This document shows, one piece after another, positions 27,277 through 37,442 of a DNA stretch of 58,091 nucleotides (position 1 is the stretch's first letter; every line of letters starts with the position of its first letter). The stretch covers positions 1 to 58,091 of the forward strand of contig VGZH01000034.1 of NCBI GenBank assembly GCA_016872645.1. Direction: 5' to 3'. The DNA is from Planctomycetota bacterium. GTDB taxonomy: Bacteria > Planctomycetota > Planctomycetia > Planctomycetales > Planctomycetaceae. Both the position numbers and the translations under genes were made by a program. The notes under the pieces were generated by a model. The model was not told where the DNA came from. It was given only the letters and a program-made list of their open reading frames with translations, and did not search any database.

Positions 27277-28001
27277 CGTACAAGTATTCCGACATCTCCA
27301 AGATGATCGACCACTCGCTGCTGCAACCGATGTTGACGGTGGCGGAACTCGAAGCCGGCTGCAAACTCGCTCGCGACTATGACGCCGCCAGCGTCTGCAT
27401 CCTGCCGTACTACGTGAAGCGCTGCGCGGAAATCCTCGCCGGCAGCACGGTGAAGCCCAGCACGACGATCGGTTTTCCTCACGGCGGCCACACAACGGCC
27501 ATCAAAGTCGCAGAAGCGTTGCAGGCGCTCAAAGACGGCTGCCAGGAACTCGACATGGTCGTCAACATCAGCCAGGTGCTCAGCGGCCAATGGGACTACG
27601 TGCGGCAGGAAATCCAAGAGATCACCGCCGCCGCGCACTCGGCCGGGCAGAAGATCAAAGTCATCTTCGAGAACTGCTACTTGCAGGACTCACACAAGAT
27701 TCGGCTCTGCGAAATCTGCGGCGAGCTGAATTGCGACTGGGTGAAAACCTCGACCGGCTACGGCACCAGCGGCGCGACGCTGGCCGACCTGAAGCTGATG
27801 CGTGAGCACTCGCCGCCGCACGTCCAAGTCAAAGCCGCCGGAGGCATCCGCACGCTCGACCAACTCCTCGAAGCCCGCCCCTTCATCACCCGCTGCGGAG
27901 CCAGCAAGACCGCCGAAATCCTGAACGAGTGCCGCCAGCGGTTGGGATTACAGCCATTCGTGACCGCAACGCGAACGACCAATGGATCGTCGAGTTATTG
28001 A
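27273..28001 (+). CDS. deoC: Deoxyribose-phosphate aldolase
   Basis: DeoC cleaves 2-deoxyribose-5-phosphate to glyceraldehyde-3-phosphate and acetaldehyde. The 242-residue protein keeps the catalytic set: QELDMVVNIS (Asp), the Schiff-base lysine in CDWVKTSTGYG and the second lysine in VQVKAAGGIRT. IDHSLLQPMLTVAELE matches the family start. Length is near the bacterial norm. The start is GTG at 27273 overlapping the DUF2007 stop. Together with the sugar isomerase and the DUF2007 gene it makes a compact three-gene operon, probably for deoxynucleoside or sugar scavenging. Confidence 0.95.
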   Translation: MTYKYSDISKMIDHSLLQPMLTVAELEAGCKLARDYDAASVCILPYYVKRCAEILAGSTVKPSTTIGFPHGGHTTAIKVAEALQALKDGCQELDMVVNISQVLSGQWDYVRQEIQEITAAAHSAGQKIKVIFENCYLQDSHKIRLCEICGELNCDWVKTSTGYGTSGATLADLKLMREHSPPHVQVKAAGGIRTLDQLLEARPFITRCGASKTAEILNECRQRLGLQPFVTATRTTNGSSSY

Positions 28002-28004
28002 CCA

Positions 28005-28135
28005 CGGCACCGGGGGCGGGTGGCACGCTCTGACCAACGGGAAGGTCGTGGGCAACTTTGTCGCCGATATAATTTGCCAATTCCTGCGGCCTATGCTGCT
28101 AACTCGCAACGCCCTTCGATGACTCAGGGCGTGCT
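28005..28135. repeat. Two GGTGGCACGC / GGGCGTGCTACCC-type repeat elements
   Basis: A GGGTGGCACGCTCTGACC-like element (about 28017-28035) and a segment ACGCCCTTCGATGACTCAGGGCGT (about 28109-28132, pairing ACGCCC with GGGCGT) lie in the gap after deoC. They resemble the dispersed hairpin repeats seen elsewhere in the window. Confidence 0.45.
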
Positions 28136-28140
28136 ACCCA

Positions 28141-28620
28141 ATGCCTCTGCGTTTTTCTCATGATTGGCCAGCCATGAACAAGGCATTCGTTCGCGAATCG
28201 GATCACGATGTAAGGCATTGTCCGTTTTGCGGATCGTTGGGGCAGGCAGTCGAGCGAGTCACGCTCGATGCGTGGGTGCAGCCGGAGTTTCGCGGGCAGA
28301 TCGGCGAGTCGGCGATGTTCTGTTCGCAGCCGCAGTGCGAGGTCGCCTACTTTGACTCCTTCGAGCGAGTCGTGACGATCGACAAGCTGACTCGGGCGGC
28401 GTATCCGAAGTCGGCGGACGCTCCGATCTGTGGCTGCTTCGGGCTGACGTGCGGCGACATCGAGACAGACGTCGCCGAGGGAAGCGTCGCTCGCACACGA
28501 GCGGCGGTCGAACGAGCGAAGTCGCCGGAGGCACGCTGCTCGGCGATGTCGGCCAACGGACAATCGTGCGTCGGCGAGATTCAGCGGTACTACTTCAAGT
28601 GCCAAGCGGGATCGTCATAG
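28141..28620 (+). CDS. CopZ-like putative iron-sulfur/zinc-binding protein
   Basis: The 159-residue protein begins with a zinc-ribbon-like pair (HCPFCGSLGQ), then MFCSQPQCEVAYF and a second cysteine cluster ICGCFGLTCGDIETDVAEGS. The pattern CGCFGLTxGDIE followed by a polar helix and late cysteines (EARCSAMSANGQSCVGE) resembles the N-terminal domain of archaeal CopZ, which binds a [2Fe-2S] cluster and zinc. The C-terminal copper-binding HMA domain of full CopZ is absent. It may handle copper or redox stress, but this is inference. The start could instead be ATG 28174; neither has a clear ribosome-binding site. Confidence 0.75.
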   Translation: MPLRFSHDWPAMNKAFVRESDHDVRHCPFCGSLGQAVERVTLDAWVQPEFRGQIGESAMFCSQPQCEVAYFDSFERVVTIDKLTRAAYPKSADAPICGCFGLTCGDIETDVAEGSVARTRAAVERAKSPEARCSAMSANGQSCVGEIQRYYFKCQAGSS

Positions 28621-28650
28621 CCATCGTCGATTACTGTCGGAATCTCGAAG

Positions 28651-31641
<2,991 letters not shown>

Positions 31642-31724
31642 GGAAATGTCGCCGACGGTAAGATTCCAGAAGCAGCCGCATGATAGCGAACGAACGGAGC
31701 GGATTTCACGGACTACTCTCATGG

Positions 31725-31762
31725 ATTGGGTGGCACCGCTTGCTTCAGGCGGCGTGCCATCG
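31725..31762. repeat. GGTGGCACCGCTTGC hairpin repeat
   Basis: GGTGGCACCGC and GCGGCGTGCCATC pair imperfectly around TTGCTTCAG, upstream of the DUF1549/1553 gene. It is another member of the GGTGGCAC-type dispersed repeats. Confidence 0.45.
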
Positions 31763-31887
31763 GCATCGGAAACCGGAAGTCAACCGCCGTTGTCCCGTCG
31801 AAGAAATCGAAATCGTCCAGAACAGCGTCGCAAAAACCGAATCTGCTGCCCACGAACAATAATGATTCGACCGCGGGCGATAAACGT

Positions 31888-32115
31888 AAACGGATCCGCT
31901 TCATTCGCATTGAACTCCCGCGCAAGGGCGTACTTACGCTGGTGGAAGTCGAAGCCATCACCGACGGACACAACGTCGCGAGCTACGGGTTCGCCGAGCA
32001 AAAAACACAACGCATCGCGGCGCCGCGGAGCGAGCCATCGATGGTAATCCGTCCGGGACTCGCACTGACGAAACCGACAACCCGTGGTAGCAACTCGATC
32101 TACGAAAACGTTTGA
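31888..32115 (+). pseudogene. Discoidin (F5/8 type C)-like gene remnant
   Basis: A short plus-strand frame reads RFIRIELPRKGVLTLVEVEA, ITDGHNVASYGFAEQKTQR and PSMVIRPGLALTKPTT. This matches the opening of planctomycete carbohydrate-binding discoidin domains, which usually run RIELPGK..TLSLAEVEV.., GxNVA..GKASQ and AIDGNT. Only about 75 residues survive, the later domain strands are missing, the expected ID-G-N is degraded (VIRPG) and no start or ribosome-binding site is evident. I read it as a decayed fragment of a larger exported protein. It lies between the DUF1549/1553 gene and the SelW-like gene. Confidence 0.5.
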
Positions 32116-32155
32116 AGGCGTCAATCAGTGTCGCGGGATGTGTGTGGCAACGGCC

Positions 32156-32410
32156 TCAGTCGTTCCTTAGCCGTTGGACAATCTCATCCGCGGTGGGGGT
32201 TCGGCCGCAGCCGAGTCGACCCAGCCAACCGCGAGACTTCCAGCGGCTGAAGATCTCGCGACCATCGCACTCGATGCGGAAGCAGCCCCAAAAACCGGGA
32301 CGGCATTCGACGGTCAGTCCCAACTCGCGCCGTACCGCCTCGGCGATTTGTTCCGCCGGTGCTCCGAAGCCGCAGGTGCGGCAAAAGTAAATGACGACTA
32401 GCGAAGGCAA
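32156..32410 (-). CDS. SelT/SelW/SelH (Rdx) family protein
   Basis: The 84-residue protein keeps the redox motif near its N-terminus (VVIYFCRTCGFGAPAE, CxxC), followed by IAEAVRRELGLTVECRPGF, FRIECDGREIFSRWKSRGW and the C-terminal helix RTPTADEIVQRLR. This is the thioredoxin-like Rdx fold; in some organisms the second cysteine is selenocysteine, here both are Cys. The start is most likely TTG 32410, because AAAGGAG lies 9 bases upstream and no ATG fits. It is divergent from the deacylase gene across 86 bases. Confidence 0.85.
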   Translation of the reverse strand: MPSLVVIYFCRTCGFGAPAEQIAEAVRRELGLTVECRPGFWGCFRIECDGREIFSRWKSRGWLGRLGCGRTPTADEIVQRLRND

Positions 32411-32496
32411 GGTGCGAAGCTCCTTTCGACGATTAGCGATCACCTTTACAAATAGACCGTTCGCAGACTCACGACAACTCTGGTTCAGGATGCAAC

Positions 32497-33576
32497 ATGG
32501 CTGACACGCAGATTCATTCAACCGTCGACTTTGAAAAGCCAGGTAAGCAACACGGGCAACTGTGCATTCCGTACTCGTACAACCTCGGTGGTTGGGCGAA
32601 CCTGATGGTGCCGATCACGGTCATCCAAAACGGCGATCGGTACTCGGACAAAGATGGAGACGGAGTCCGCGACACCGAGCACGACGGCCCGACTGTTCTG
32701 GCGATGGCCGGCAATCACGGCGACGAGTATCCCGGCCAGGTTGCGTTGCTGAAACTCTGCCGCGAGCTGCAAGAGTCCGACGTACGCGGCCGACTGATCT
32801 TAATTCCGTGCCTGACGATGCCTGGGTCGAAGGCGATGACTCGGCTGTCGCCGCTGGACGGGAAAAACTTCAACCGCTGCTTTCCGGGAAATCCAAGCGG
32901 CACTCCCTGCGAAATGCTGGCTCACTATCTGACAACTGTGCTGTTCCCGATGGCGGACATCGTGATCGACATTCACACCGGCGGGCGGAGCATGGACTTC
33001 GTGCCGTGTGCTCACATGCACTTGGTTCCGGACCTCAAACAACGCCGGCAGATGCTGGCTGGAACAGAAGCGTGGGGTTCGGAGTTCTGTTTTCTGTATG
33101 CGGACATCGCCGGCAGCGGCCTGCTTCCAGTCGAAGCAGAACGGCAAGGCAAGATCGTCATCACGACGGAAATGGGAGGTGGCGAACCAGTCACGACGGC
33201 AGTTCACAAGCTGACTCAAAGTGGGTTACGCGAGGTGTTGCAGCATTTCGGAGTGTTGAGAAGCCAACCGAAAACTCGCCAGCAGCGCGGCATCCCGCCG
33301 GCTCGCTGGGTACAGGCATTGCATCGCGACGATTACCGATTTGCGCCAGAGTCGGGCTTGTACGAAAACGTCGCCGCATTGGGACAAGATGTTGCCGCCA
33401 ACGAAGTCGTCGGCCTGATCCACTTCATCGAACGACCGGAACGCGAACCGGTGCCCGTCGTCGCGCCGACTGGCGGAGTACTCATCGGCTGTCGTGGACC
33501 GTCGATGGTCGCTCAGGGCGATTGCGTTGCGTGCATCGCTCACGATGTGCCGGAGGACTTGCTGAAGGGAACGTGA
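32497..33576 (+). CDS. Succinylglutamate desuccinylase / aspartoacylase family deacylase
   Basis: The 359-residue zinc hydrolase belongs to the M14-like AstE/AspA superfamily. The zinc motif AGNHGDEYPGQ (His-x-x-Glu), substrate-binding NFNRCFPGNPSGTPCE, and the third zinc ligand in VIDIHTGGRSMDFVP are clear. A catalytic Glu is likely in VITTEMGGGEPVTTA. The closest subgroup I can name is the DoeB-type N-alpha-acetyl-diaminobutanoate deacetylases, but substrate choice is inference. ATG 32497 follows AGGA. It is divergent from the Rdx gene and followed by a hairpin repeat, so it is likely monocistronic. Confidence 0.88.
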   Translation: MADTQIHSTVDFEKPGKQHGQLCIPYSYNLGGWANLMVPITVIQNGDRYSDKDGDGVRDTEHDGPTVLAMAGNHGDEYPGQVALLKLCRELQESDVRGRLILIPCLTMPGSKAMTRLSPLDGKNFNRCFPGNPSGTPCEMLAHYLTTVLFPMADIVIDIHTGGRSMDFVPCAHMHLVPDLKQRRQMLAGTEAWGSEFCFLYADIAGSGLLPVEAERQGKIVITTEMGGGEPVTTAVHKLTQSGLREVLQHFGVLRSQPKTRQQRGIPPARWVQALHRDDYRFAPESGLYENVAALGQDVAANEVVGLIHFIERPEREPVPVVAPTGGVLIGCRGPSMVAQGDCVACIAHDVPEDLLKGT

Positions 33577-33587
33577 TCTGCAAAACC

Positions 33588-33660
33588 GTAGGGTCGGACA
33601 AGGTCGTTTCGAGCGCCGGCTCACCATCGTTCTGGAGCGGAATTGGTGGGCCGGCGCGGC
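33588..33660. repeat. GTAGGGTCGGAC / GCCGGC hairpin repeat
   Basis: GCGCCGGCTCACCAT (33613-33627) pairs with ATTGGTGGGCCGGCGC (about 33642-33657) with one mismatch. It lies between the convergent deacylase and RlmI-like genes and may act as a terminator, though no T-run follows. Confidence 0.55.
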
Positions 33661-33663
33661 GAG

Positions 33664-34893
33664 TCACGCCACATGGCAGACGTAGCATTTGAGGTAATCA
33701 TTCTCTAAGCAGAATGGCGAGATGGGATGGTCGGGCGCGGCTCCGCGTGATTCCAAGATGCGAATGTCTCGGCCGGATTGAATGGCCACATCGGACAGCA
33801 TTTGTTCAAAGTTCTCTCGCGTCACAAGCCCAGAGCAACTGCACGTCACCAGCAATCCACCCGGCTTCAGAACGGATACCGCGAGCTGGTTGAGGCTATG
33901 ATAGGCGCGCAGCGCCTGCGTCAGCGCGGCGCGGGTCCGAGTCAACTTCGGGGGGTCGAGCACCACGGTGTCGAATTGTTCGCCGGCATCACGCAGTTTT
34001 TCGAGAGCTTTGAATCCATCGGATCGTTCGCATCGCCAGCGATCGGCGACTCCGTTGCGTTCGGCGTTGCGTTGAGCAATCTGCAAAGCCCCTTCGGAGG
34101 AATCAATCGCCAAGACTTCCTTTGCGCTGCCTCCTGCCAGAGCCGCGATGCCAAACCCTCCTGCGTAGCAGAAGACGTCAAGAACTCGGTGGCCGGCGAC
34201 GTACTGCTGCAAGGCTCGGTGATTGTCTCGCTGATCCAAATACCCGCCGGTCTTCTGGCCCTCGGTCAGGTCCGCCTCCCACTGCAATTCGTGCTCGCGA
34301 AAAATCAACGGTCTCGGCGGCGGCTCGCCCCACAGCAGGCCGTCGGAAATTTCCAAGCCCTCGGCGGACTGCATTCCCTTTTCGGTTCGCAGGACGATTC
34401 CAGCGGGTTGAATCAGTTCGCGAAGTAATTCGACCAGTAACTCCTGGCGGCGGGCCAGTGCCAAACTGGTGAACTGCACGCTGAGCCAACGGTCGTAGCG
34501 ATCGACGGTCAGTCCTGACATTCCATCGGCTTCGCTGTTCACCAGCCGATAAGCAGTGACGTCTTCGCTGGGCCCGAACAATCCGCGCCTCAATTGCCAT
34601 GCTGACTGCAATCTCGCCTTCCAGAACTCGCGATCCAGCCGAGCGGATTCATCCCAGGAAAACAGCCGCACGCGAATTTGGCTGTGCGGATTGAACAGCC
34701 CGCGGGCAATGAATTCCCCCTCGTGCGACCGCAATTCGACCTCATCACCTGGCTGTGGATCGCCGCGCACGTCACGAATCGCGCCCGTGAACACCCACGG
34801 ATGATGTTTGAAAAAGGGGAGCGCGTGGCGCGGCTTCAACAGGACGGCGCAGGGCGGTTTTTCGCTCAAGCCCCAAGACTGCGGTGCAGTCAT
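33664..34893 (-). CDS. Class I SAM-dependent rRNA methyltransferase, RlmI-like (PUA + Rossmann)
   Basis: The 409-residue protein combines an N-terminal PUA domain (LKPRHALPFFKHHPWVFTGA, then PGDEVELRSHEGEFIARGLF), a middle EEHEAD-like region and a SAM-binding core: VLDVFCYAGGFGIAALAGGS (motif I), VLAIDSSEGALQIAQRNAE and the catalytic strand VVLDPPKLTRTR. PxGGLLVTCSCSG supplies the likely Cys-containing catalytic strand. This is the RlmI/YccW family, which methylates C1962 of 23S rRNA. ATG 34893 overlaps the response-regulator stop by four bases, so the two are coupled. Confidence 0.92.
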   Translation of the reverse strand: MTAPQSWGLSEKPPCAVLLKPRHALPFFKHHPWVFTGAIRDVRGDPQPGDEVELRSHEGEFIARGLFNPHSQIRVRLFSWDESARLDREFWKARLQSAWQLRRGLFGPSEDVTAYRLVNSEADGMSGLTVDRYDRWLSVQFTSLALARRQELLVELLRELIQPAGIVLRTEKGMQSAEGLEISDGLLWGEPPPRPLIFREHELQWEADLTEGQKTGGYLDQRDNHRALQQYVAGHRVLDVFCYAGGFGIAALAGGSAKEVLAIDSSEGALQIAQRNAERNGVADRWRCERSDGFKALEKLRDAGEQFDTVVLDPPKLTRTRAALTQALRAYHSLNQLAVSVLKPGGLLVTCSCSGLVTRENFEQMLSDVAIQSGRDIRILESRGAAPDHPISPFCLENDYLKCYVCHVA

Positions 34894-35372
34894 CGCTTGT
34901 GAACCCCGCCGGGGCCGAGGGCTGATTCGACTTCAGCAAGATAGGCCAGCAGCCGGTCTCGTTCGTTGGTCAGGTGCCGCACTCGCAACAGCGATCGCAC
35001 ACGAGTCGTCAACTCCAGACGATTGACAGGTTTCGTGAGAAAGTCATCGCAGCCGGCCGCGACCGCTTTTTCGATGTCGCCCATTTCGTTCAACGCGGTG
35101 ACCATCAAAATCGGAATGTCATGCGTGGTCTGGTCGGCCTTCATCCGCTGGCAGACTTCGTAGCCGCTGAGCTTCGGCATCATGATGTCCAGCAACACGA
35201 TATCCGGCTGGAAAGACTTCACTTTTTCCAGCGTGCTGGTCCCATCGTGTGACATCTCGATGATGTAGGCGCTGTCCGCCAGATACGCTTCCAACAACTC
35301 GCGATTCTGCTCGTTGTCGTCGGCGATCAAGATCTTCGACTGCGCGGTCGGTGATGCAGTGGGAATCGGCAT
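34890..35372 (-). CDS. Single-domain response regulator
   Basis: The 160-residue protein is a receiver domain: acidic pair in KILIADDNEQNRELL, phospho-acceptor Asp in PDIVLLDIMMPKLSG (about residue 60), Thr in ILMVTALNE and Lys in DDFLTKPVN. The C-terminal 30 residues are probably a short helix (LTNERDRLLAYLAEVES). It lacks a DNA-binding domain, so it relays phosphate to a partner. No kinase is adjacent; the 1,040-residue kinase is 10 kb away. Its stop overlaps the RlmI-like start by four bases, an unusual coupling of signalling to an rRNA methyltransferase. ATG 35372 is used. Confidence 0.9.
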   Translation of the reverse strand: MPIPTASPTAQSKILIADDNEQNRELLEAYLADSAYIIEMSHDGTSTLEKVKSFQPDIVLLDIMMPKLSGYEVCQRMKADQTTHDIPILMVTALNEMGDIEKAVAAGCDDFLTKPVNRLELTTRVRSLLRVRHLTNERDRLLAYLAEVESALGPGGVHKR

Positions 35373-35399
35373 TCGGTAACTCTCTGCACGAAACTTACT

Positions 35400-35470
35400 T
35401 ACGATTCCAGCACGACGCGCTGGCGAGTGGCTATTTTCGAAACATCACTTGCTGGCGCGTCGTGCTTGCC
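35400..35470. repeat. AGCACGACGCGC...GCGCGTCGTGCT hairpin repeat
   Basis: AGCACGACGCGC (35409-35420) pairs exactly with GCGCGTCGTGCT (35455-35466), with an extra GCGAGTG/CACTTGC inner match around an internal mismatch. The element lies between two minus-strand genes. It resembles REP-like repeats. Confidence 0.65.
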
Positions 35471-35525
35471 GTCGCAGAAGTGTCAAACGACGGTCGCGAA
35501 GGGCTATGGACGGGTGACAGTATAG

Positions 35526-36230
35526 TCAGCATTCGCCGGTGAGAACATCCAACGGCGGCAGGAACTCCAATGCGGCACGCGTCGCCGGGGCGTCGAAGGA
35601 TGCCTTACTAAACTCGGAGACGCTGCTGGCTGCTAAATGGCCTCTCAGGAACGCAAGGTCGGTCGGGTCGTCGATGTCGTACCACGGCGGCAGCGTTTCG
35701 ACACGAGCGTCCAGATCAATCAGTCGCCGCATTACCTGGTCGAGCACTCGCGCGGTGCTCCAGTCGATGTCTTCGAAGATCGGCCACGCGCGGCGCTGCT
35801 GATTCAGCCCGATCAGATACAGCCCGCCATCGGTGGCCGGGCCGAGAACCACGTCGTGATGCTGAAGCATGTTGAAGGCGAGGGTGGGAAAGTTTGCGGG
35901 GAGCGTGGGACTGTCGGAGCCGATGAGCACGATGGGCTCCGGCCCAAAGGCCTCAAAAAACATTAGCATTCGTGTCCCGAGGTCCGAGTCGGTTTGCGGC
36001 CAGAGTTCGTAGTCGTCAAGCGAGTACTGACCGAAGATGTCACGAGTCACGTCGTCGTTGGGGGAATATGCCAGCACGCGCCGGTCGCCCGTTCGCCGGA
36101 AACGCTCGATCAGGTCGCTCAGAAAAGCTCGATACAACCCCGCGGCCTTCACGCTTCCGATCGACGCAGCCAGCCGAGTCTTCACACGCCCCGGTTCGGG
36201 AGCTTTCACGAACATTCCGAACGTTGTCAT
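35526..36230 (-). CDS. DUF2064 / TIGR04282-type glycosyltransferase-like protein
   Basis: The 234-residue protein has the nucleotidyl/glycosyl-transferase A-fold start FGMFVKAPEPGRVKTRLAAS, which matches the DUF2064 family, then LWPQTDSDLGTRMLMFFEAF, VLIGSDSPTLPANFP (the SDSP metal/nucleotide motif) and VVLGPATDGGLYLIGL. TIGR04282 members are linked to arsenosugar biosynthesis, but no other ars genes are nearby. ATG 36230 overlaps the glutaredoxin-like stop by four bases, and the conserved N-terminus begins there, which decides the start. It is the last gene of the run that begins with the GH38-like gene. Confidence 0.88.
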   Translation of the reverse strand: MTTFGMFVKAPEPGRVKTRLAASIGSVKAAGLYRAFLSDLIERFRRTGDRRVLAYSPNDDVTRDIFGQYSLDDYELWPQTDSDLGTRMLMFFEAFGPEPIVLIGSDSPTLPANFPTLAFNMLQHHDVVLGPATDGGLYLIGLNQQRRAWPIFEDIDWSTARVLDQVMRRLIDLDARVETLPPWYDIDDPTDLAFLRGHLAASSVSEFSKASFDAPATRAALEFLPPLDVLTGEC

Positions 36231-36739
36231 GCCGGCGGAGTCCCTTCGATCAAGCGTCGCAGCAGCAACTCGGAGACTTGGCCCTTGAATCGAATCTTGC
36301 CATCGAATTCGACGACCGGAACCTCGGTATTGAATCGTCTCTGCAAGTCGGGATCGGCATCGATGTCGATGTCCTGGATTGGTGGCAAGCAAGTCGAAAA
36401 TCTTTGCAACAGTTCGATCGACTCATCGCAGAGATGACAACCATTGCGTGAGTAGACGATCAACGAACGGAACCTGCGGCCCGGCTGAGTTGGTTTCCAT
36501 AAAGTGCCGTGCCGCTCGTCGGTCGTCGTCGGACCATTCGTCATTACAAACAAACCAAATGCCGCGACCCCGAGTGCCACCAGCAAACACAACGCCCGTT
36601 GATTGTGCCAGAATGGCGGCATCGCAAACGGCAATCCGGAAGAATTGTCCCACGCGGCCATCGCCAGGATGCCGAATCCTGTTGCGAACAACAGCGTGCC
36701 AAGTTGAGCTTGTCGGGGCGTGAAACGGTGCGACGGCAA
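36227..36739 (-). CDS. Membrane-anchored glutaredoxin-like protein (DUF836-like)
   Basis: The 170-residue protein has two N-terminal membrane segments (about 13-35 and 48-68: LGTLLFATGFGILAMAAW, ALCLLVALGVAAFGLFVM) and a C-terminal thioredoxin/glutaredoxin domain with the redox motif YSRNGCHLCDESIELL (CxxC, about residue 100). Its later strand EVPVVEFDGKIRFKGQVSE includes the cis-proline V-P. It may reduce membrane or surface thiols. It starts 26 bases after the cmk stop and overlaps the DUF2064 start by four bases. Confidence 0.82.
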   Translation of the reverse strand: MPSHRFTPRQAQLGTLLFATGFGILAMAAWDNSSGLPFAMPPFWHNQRALCLLVALGVAAFGLFVMTNGPTTTDERHGTLWKPTQPGRRFRSLIVYSRNGCHLCDESIELLQRFSTCLPPIQDIDIDADPDLQRRFNTEVPVVEFDGKIRFKGQVSELLLRRLIEGTPPA

Positions 36740-36765
36740 AGCTGCGGCTCCTGCATTCCAAGCGA

Positions 36766-37428
36766 CTACTTTGCGAGAGCCATTCGTTCCCGCACAATGT
36801 TTTCCAAGCGATCGACCACCGCATCGGGGGTAAGGCCAGACGTGTCGACCCGGATCGCATCCTCGGCAGCTCGGAGCGGATCAATCACGCGAGTCTTGTC
36901 ACGGGCATCCCGCTCGCGAATCTGTGTCAGAATGTCGTCCAGCGGCACAGTCTGTTCGTGGAGTTCGTGCAATTCCCGCTGTCGGCGAACGGCTCGCTCT
37001 TCGGCGTTCGCTGTGACGTAAAACTTGCATTCGGCGTTGGGAAAGACGGCCGTCCCTTGATCGCGACCTTCGGTGACAACGTTGCGACCGCTGGCGAACT
37101 CACGTTGTCGAGCAGCCAATTCGCGGCGCACGGCCGGGTTCGAGGCCACGATCGAGCTGCCGCGAGAGACATCCGGGTGACGAATCTCGGCGGTCACATC
37201 ACGAGCATGGACGAAGACATGCTGCTGCTCCAATCGGAGAGGCATCTCGTGGGCACACGCGGCGACGGCGGATTCGTCATTTAGGTCGATCGACCGTTGC
37301 AGGCACTGCCACGCCACCGCACGGTACATCGCTCCGGTGTCGAGAAAATCAAACTGCAACCGCTGCGCGAGTCCGCGAGCAGCAGTGCTCTTTCCCGATC
37401 CAGCGGGGCCGTCGATAGTCACAATCAT
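36766..37428 (-). CDS. cmk: Cytidylate kinase
   Basis: Cmk phosphorylates CMP and dCMP. The 220-residue protein begins MIVTIDGPAGSGKSTAARG (Walker A), followed by FDFLDTGAMYRAVAWQC (the DTGAMYR signature), VTEGRDQGTAVFPNAECKFY (the GRD-TVVFP-type substrate motif, here GTAVFP) and the lid DARDKTRVIDPLRAAEDA with RDxxR. The C-terminal DTSGLTPDAVVDRLE is as expected. It starts 14 bases after the GH38-like stop on the same strand and is followed by the glutaredoxin-like gene. Confidence 0.95.
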   Translation of the reverse strand: MIVTIDGPAGSGKSTAARGLAQRLQFDFLDTGAMYRAVAWQCLQRSIDLNDESAVAACAHEMPLRLEQQHVFVHARDVTAEIRHPDVSRGSSIVASNPAVRRELAARQREFASGRNVVTEGRDQGTAVFPNAECKFYVTANAEERAVRRQRELHELHEQTVPLDDILTQIRERDARDKTRVIDPLRAAEDAIRVDTSGLTPDAVVDRLENIVRERMALAK

Positions 37429-37442
37429 GAGGTGGCTGCAAG

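Noticed and set aside
36227-36739. Arsenic-resistance gene cluster around the DUF2064 gene
   Set aside because: The TIGR04282 family name suggests arsenosugar biosynthesis, but no arsM, arsR, arsB or related genes are present.
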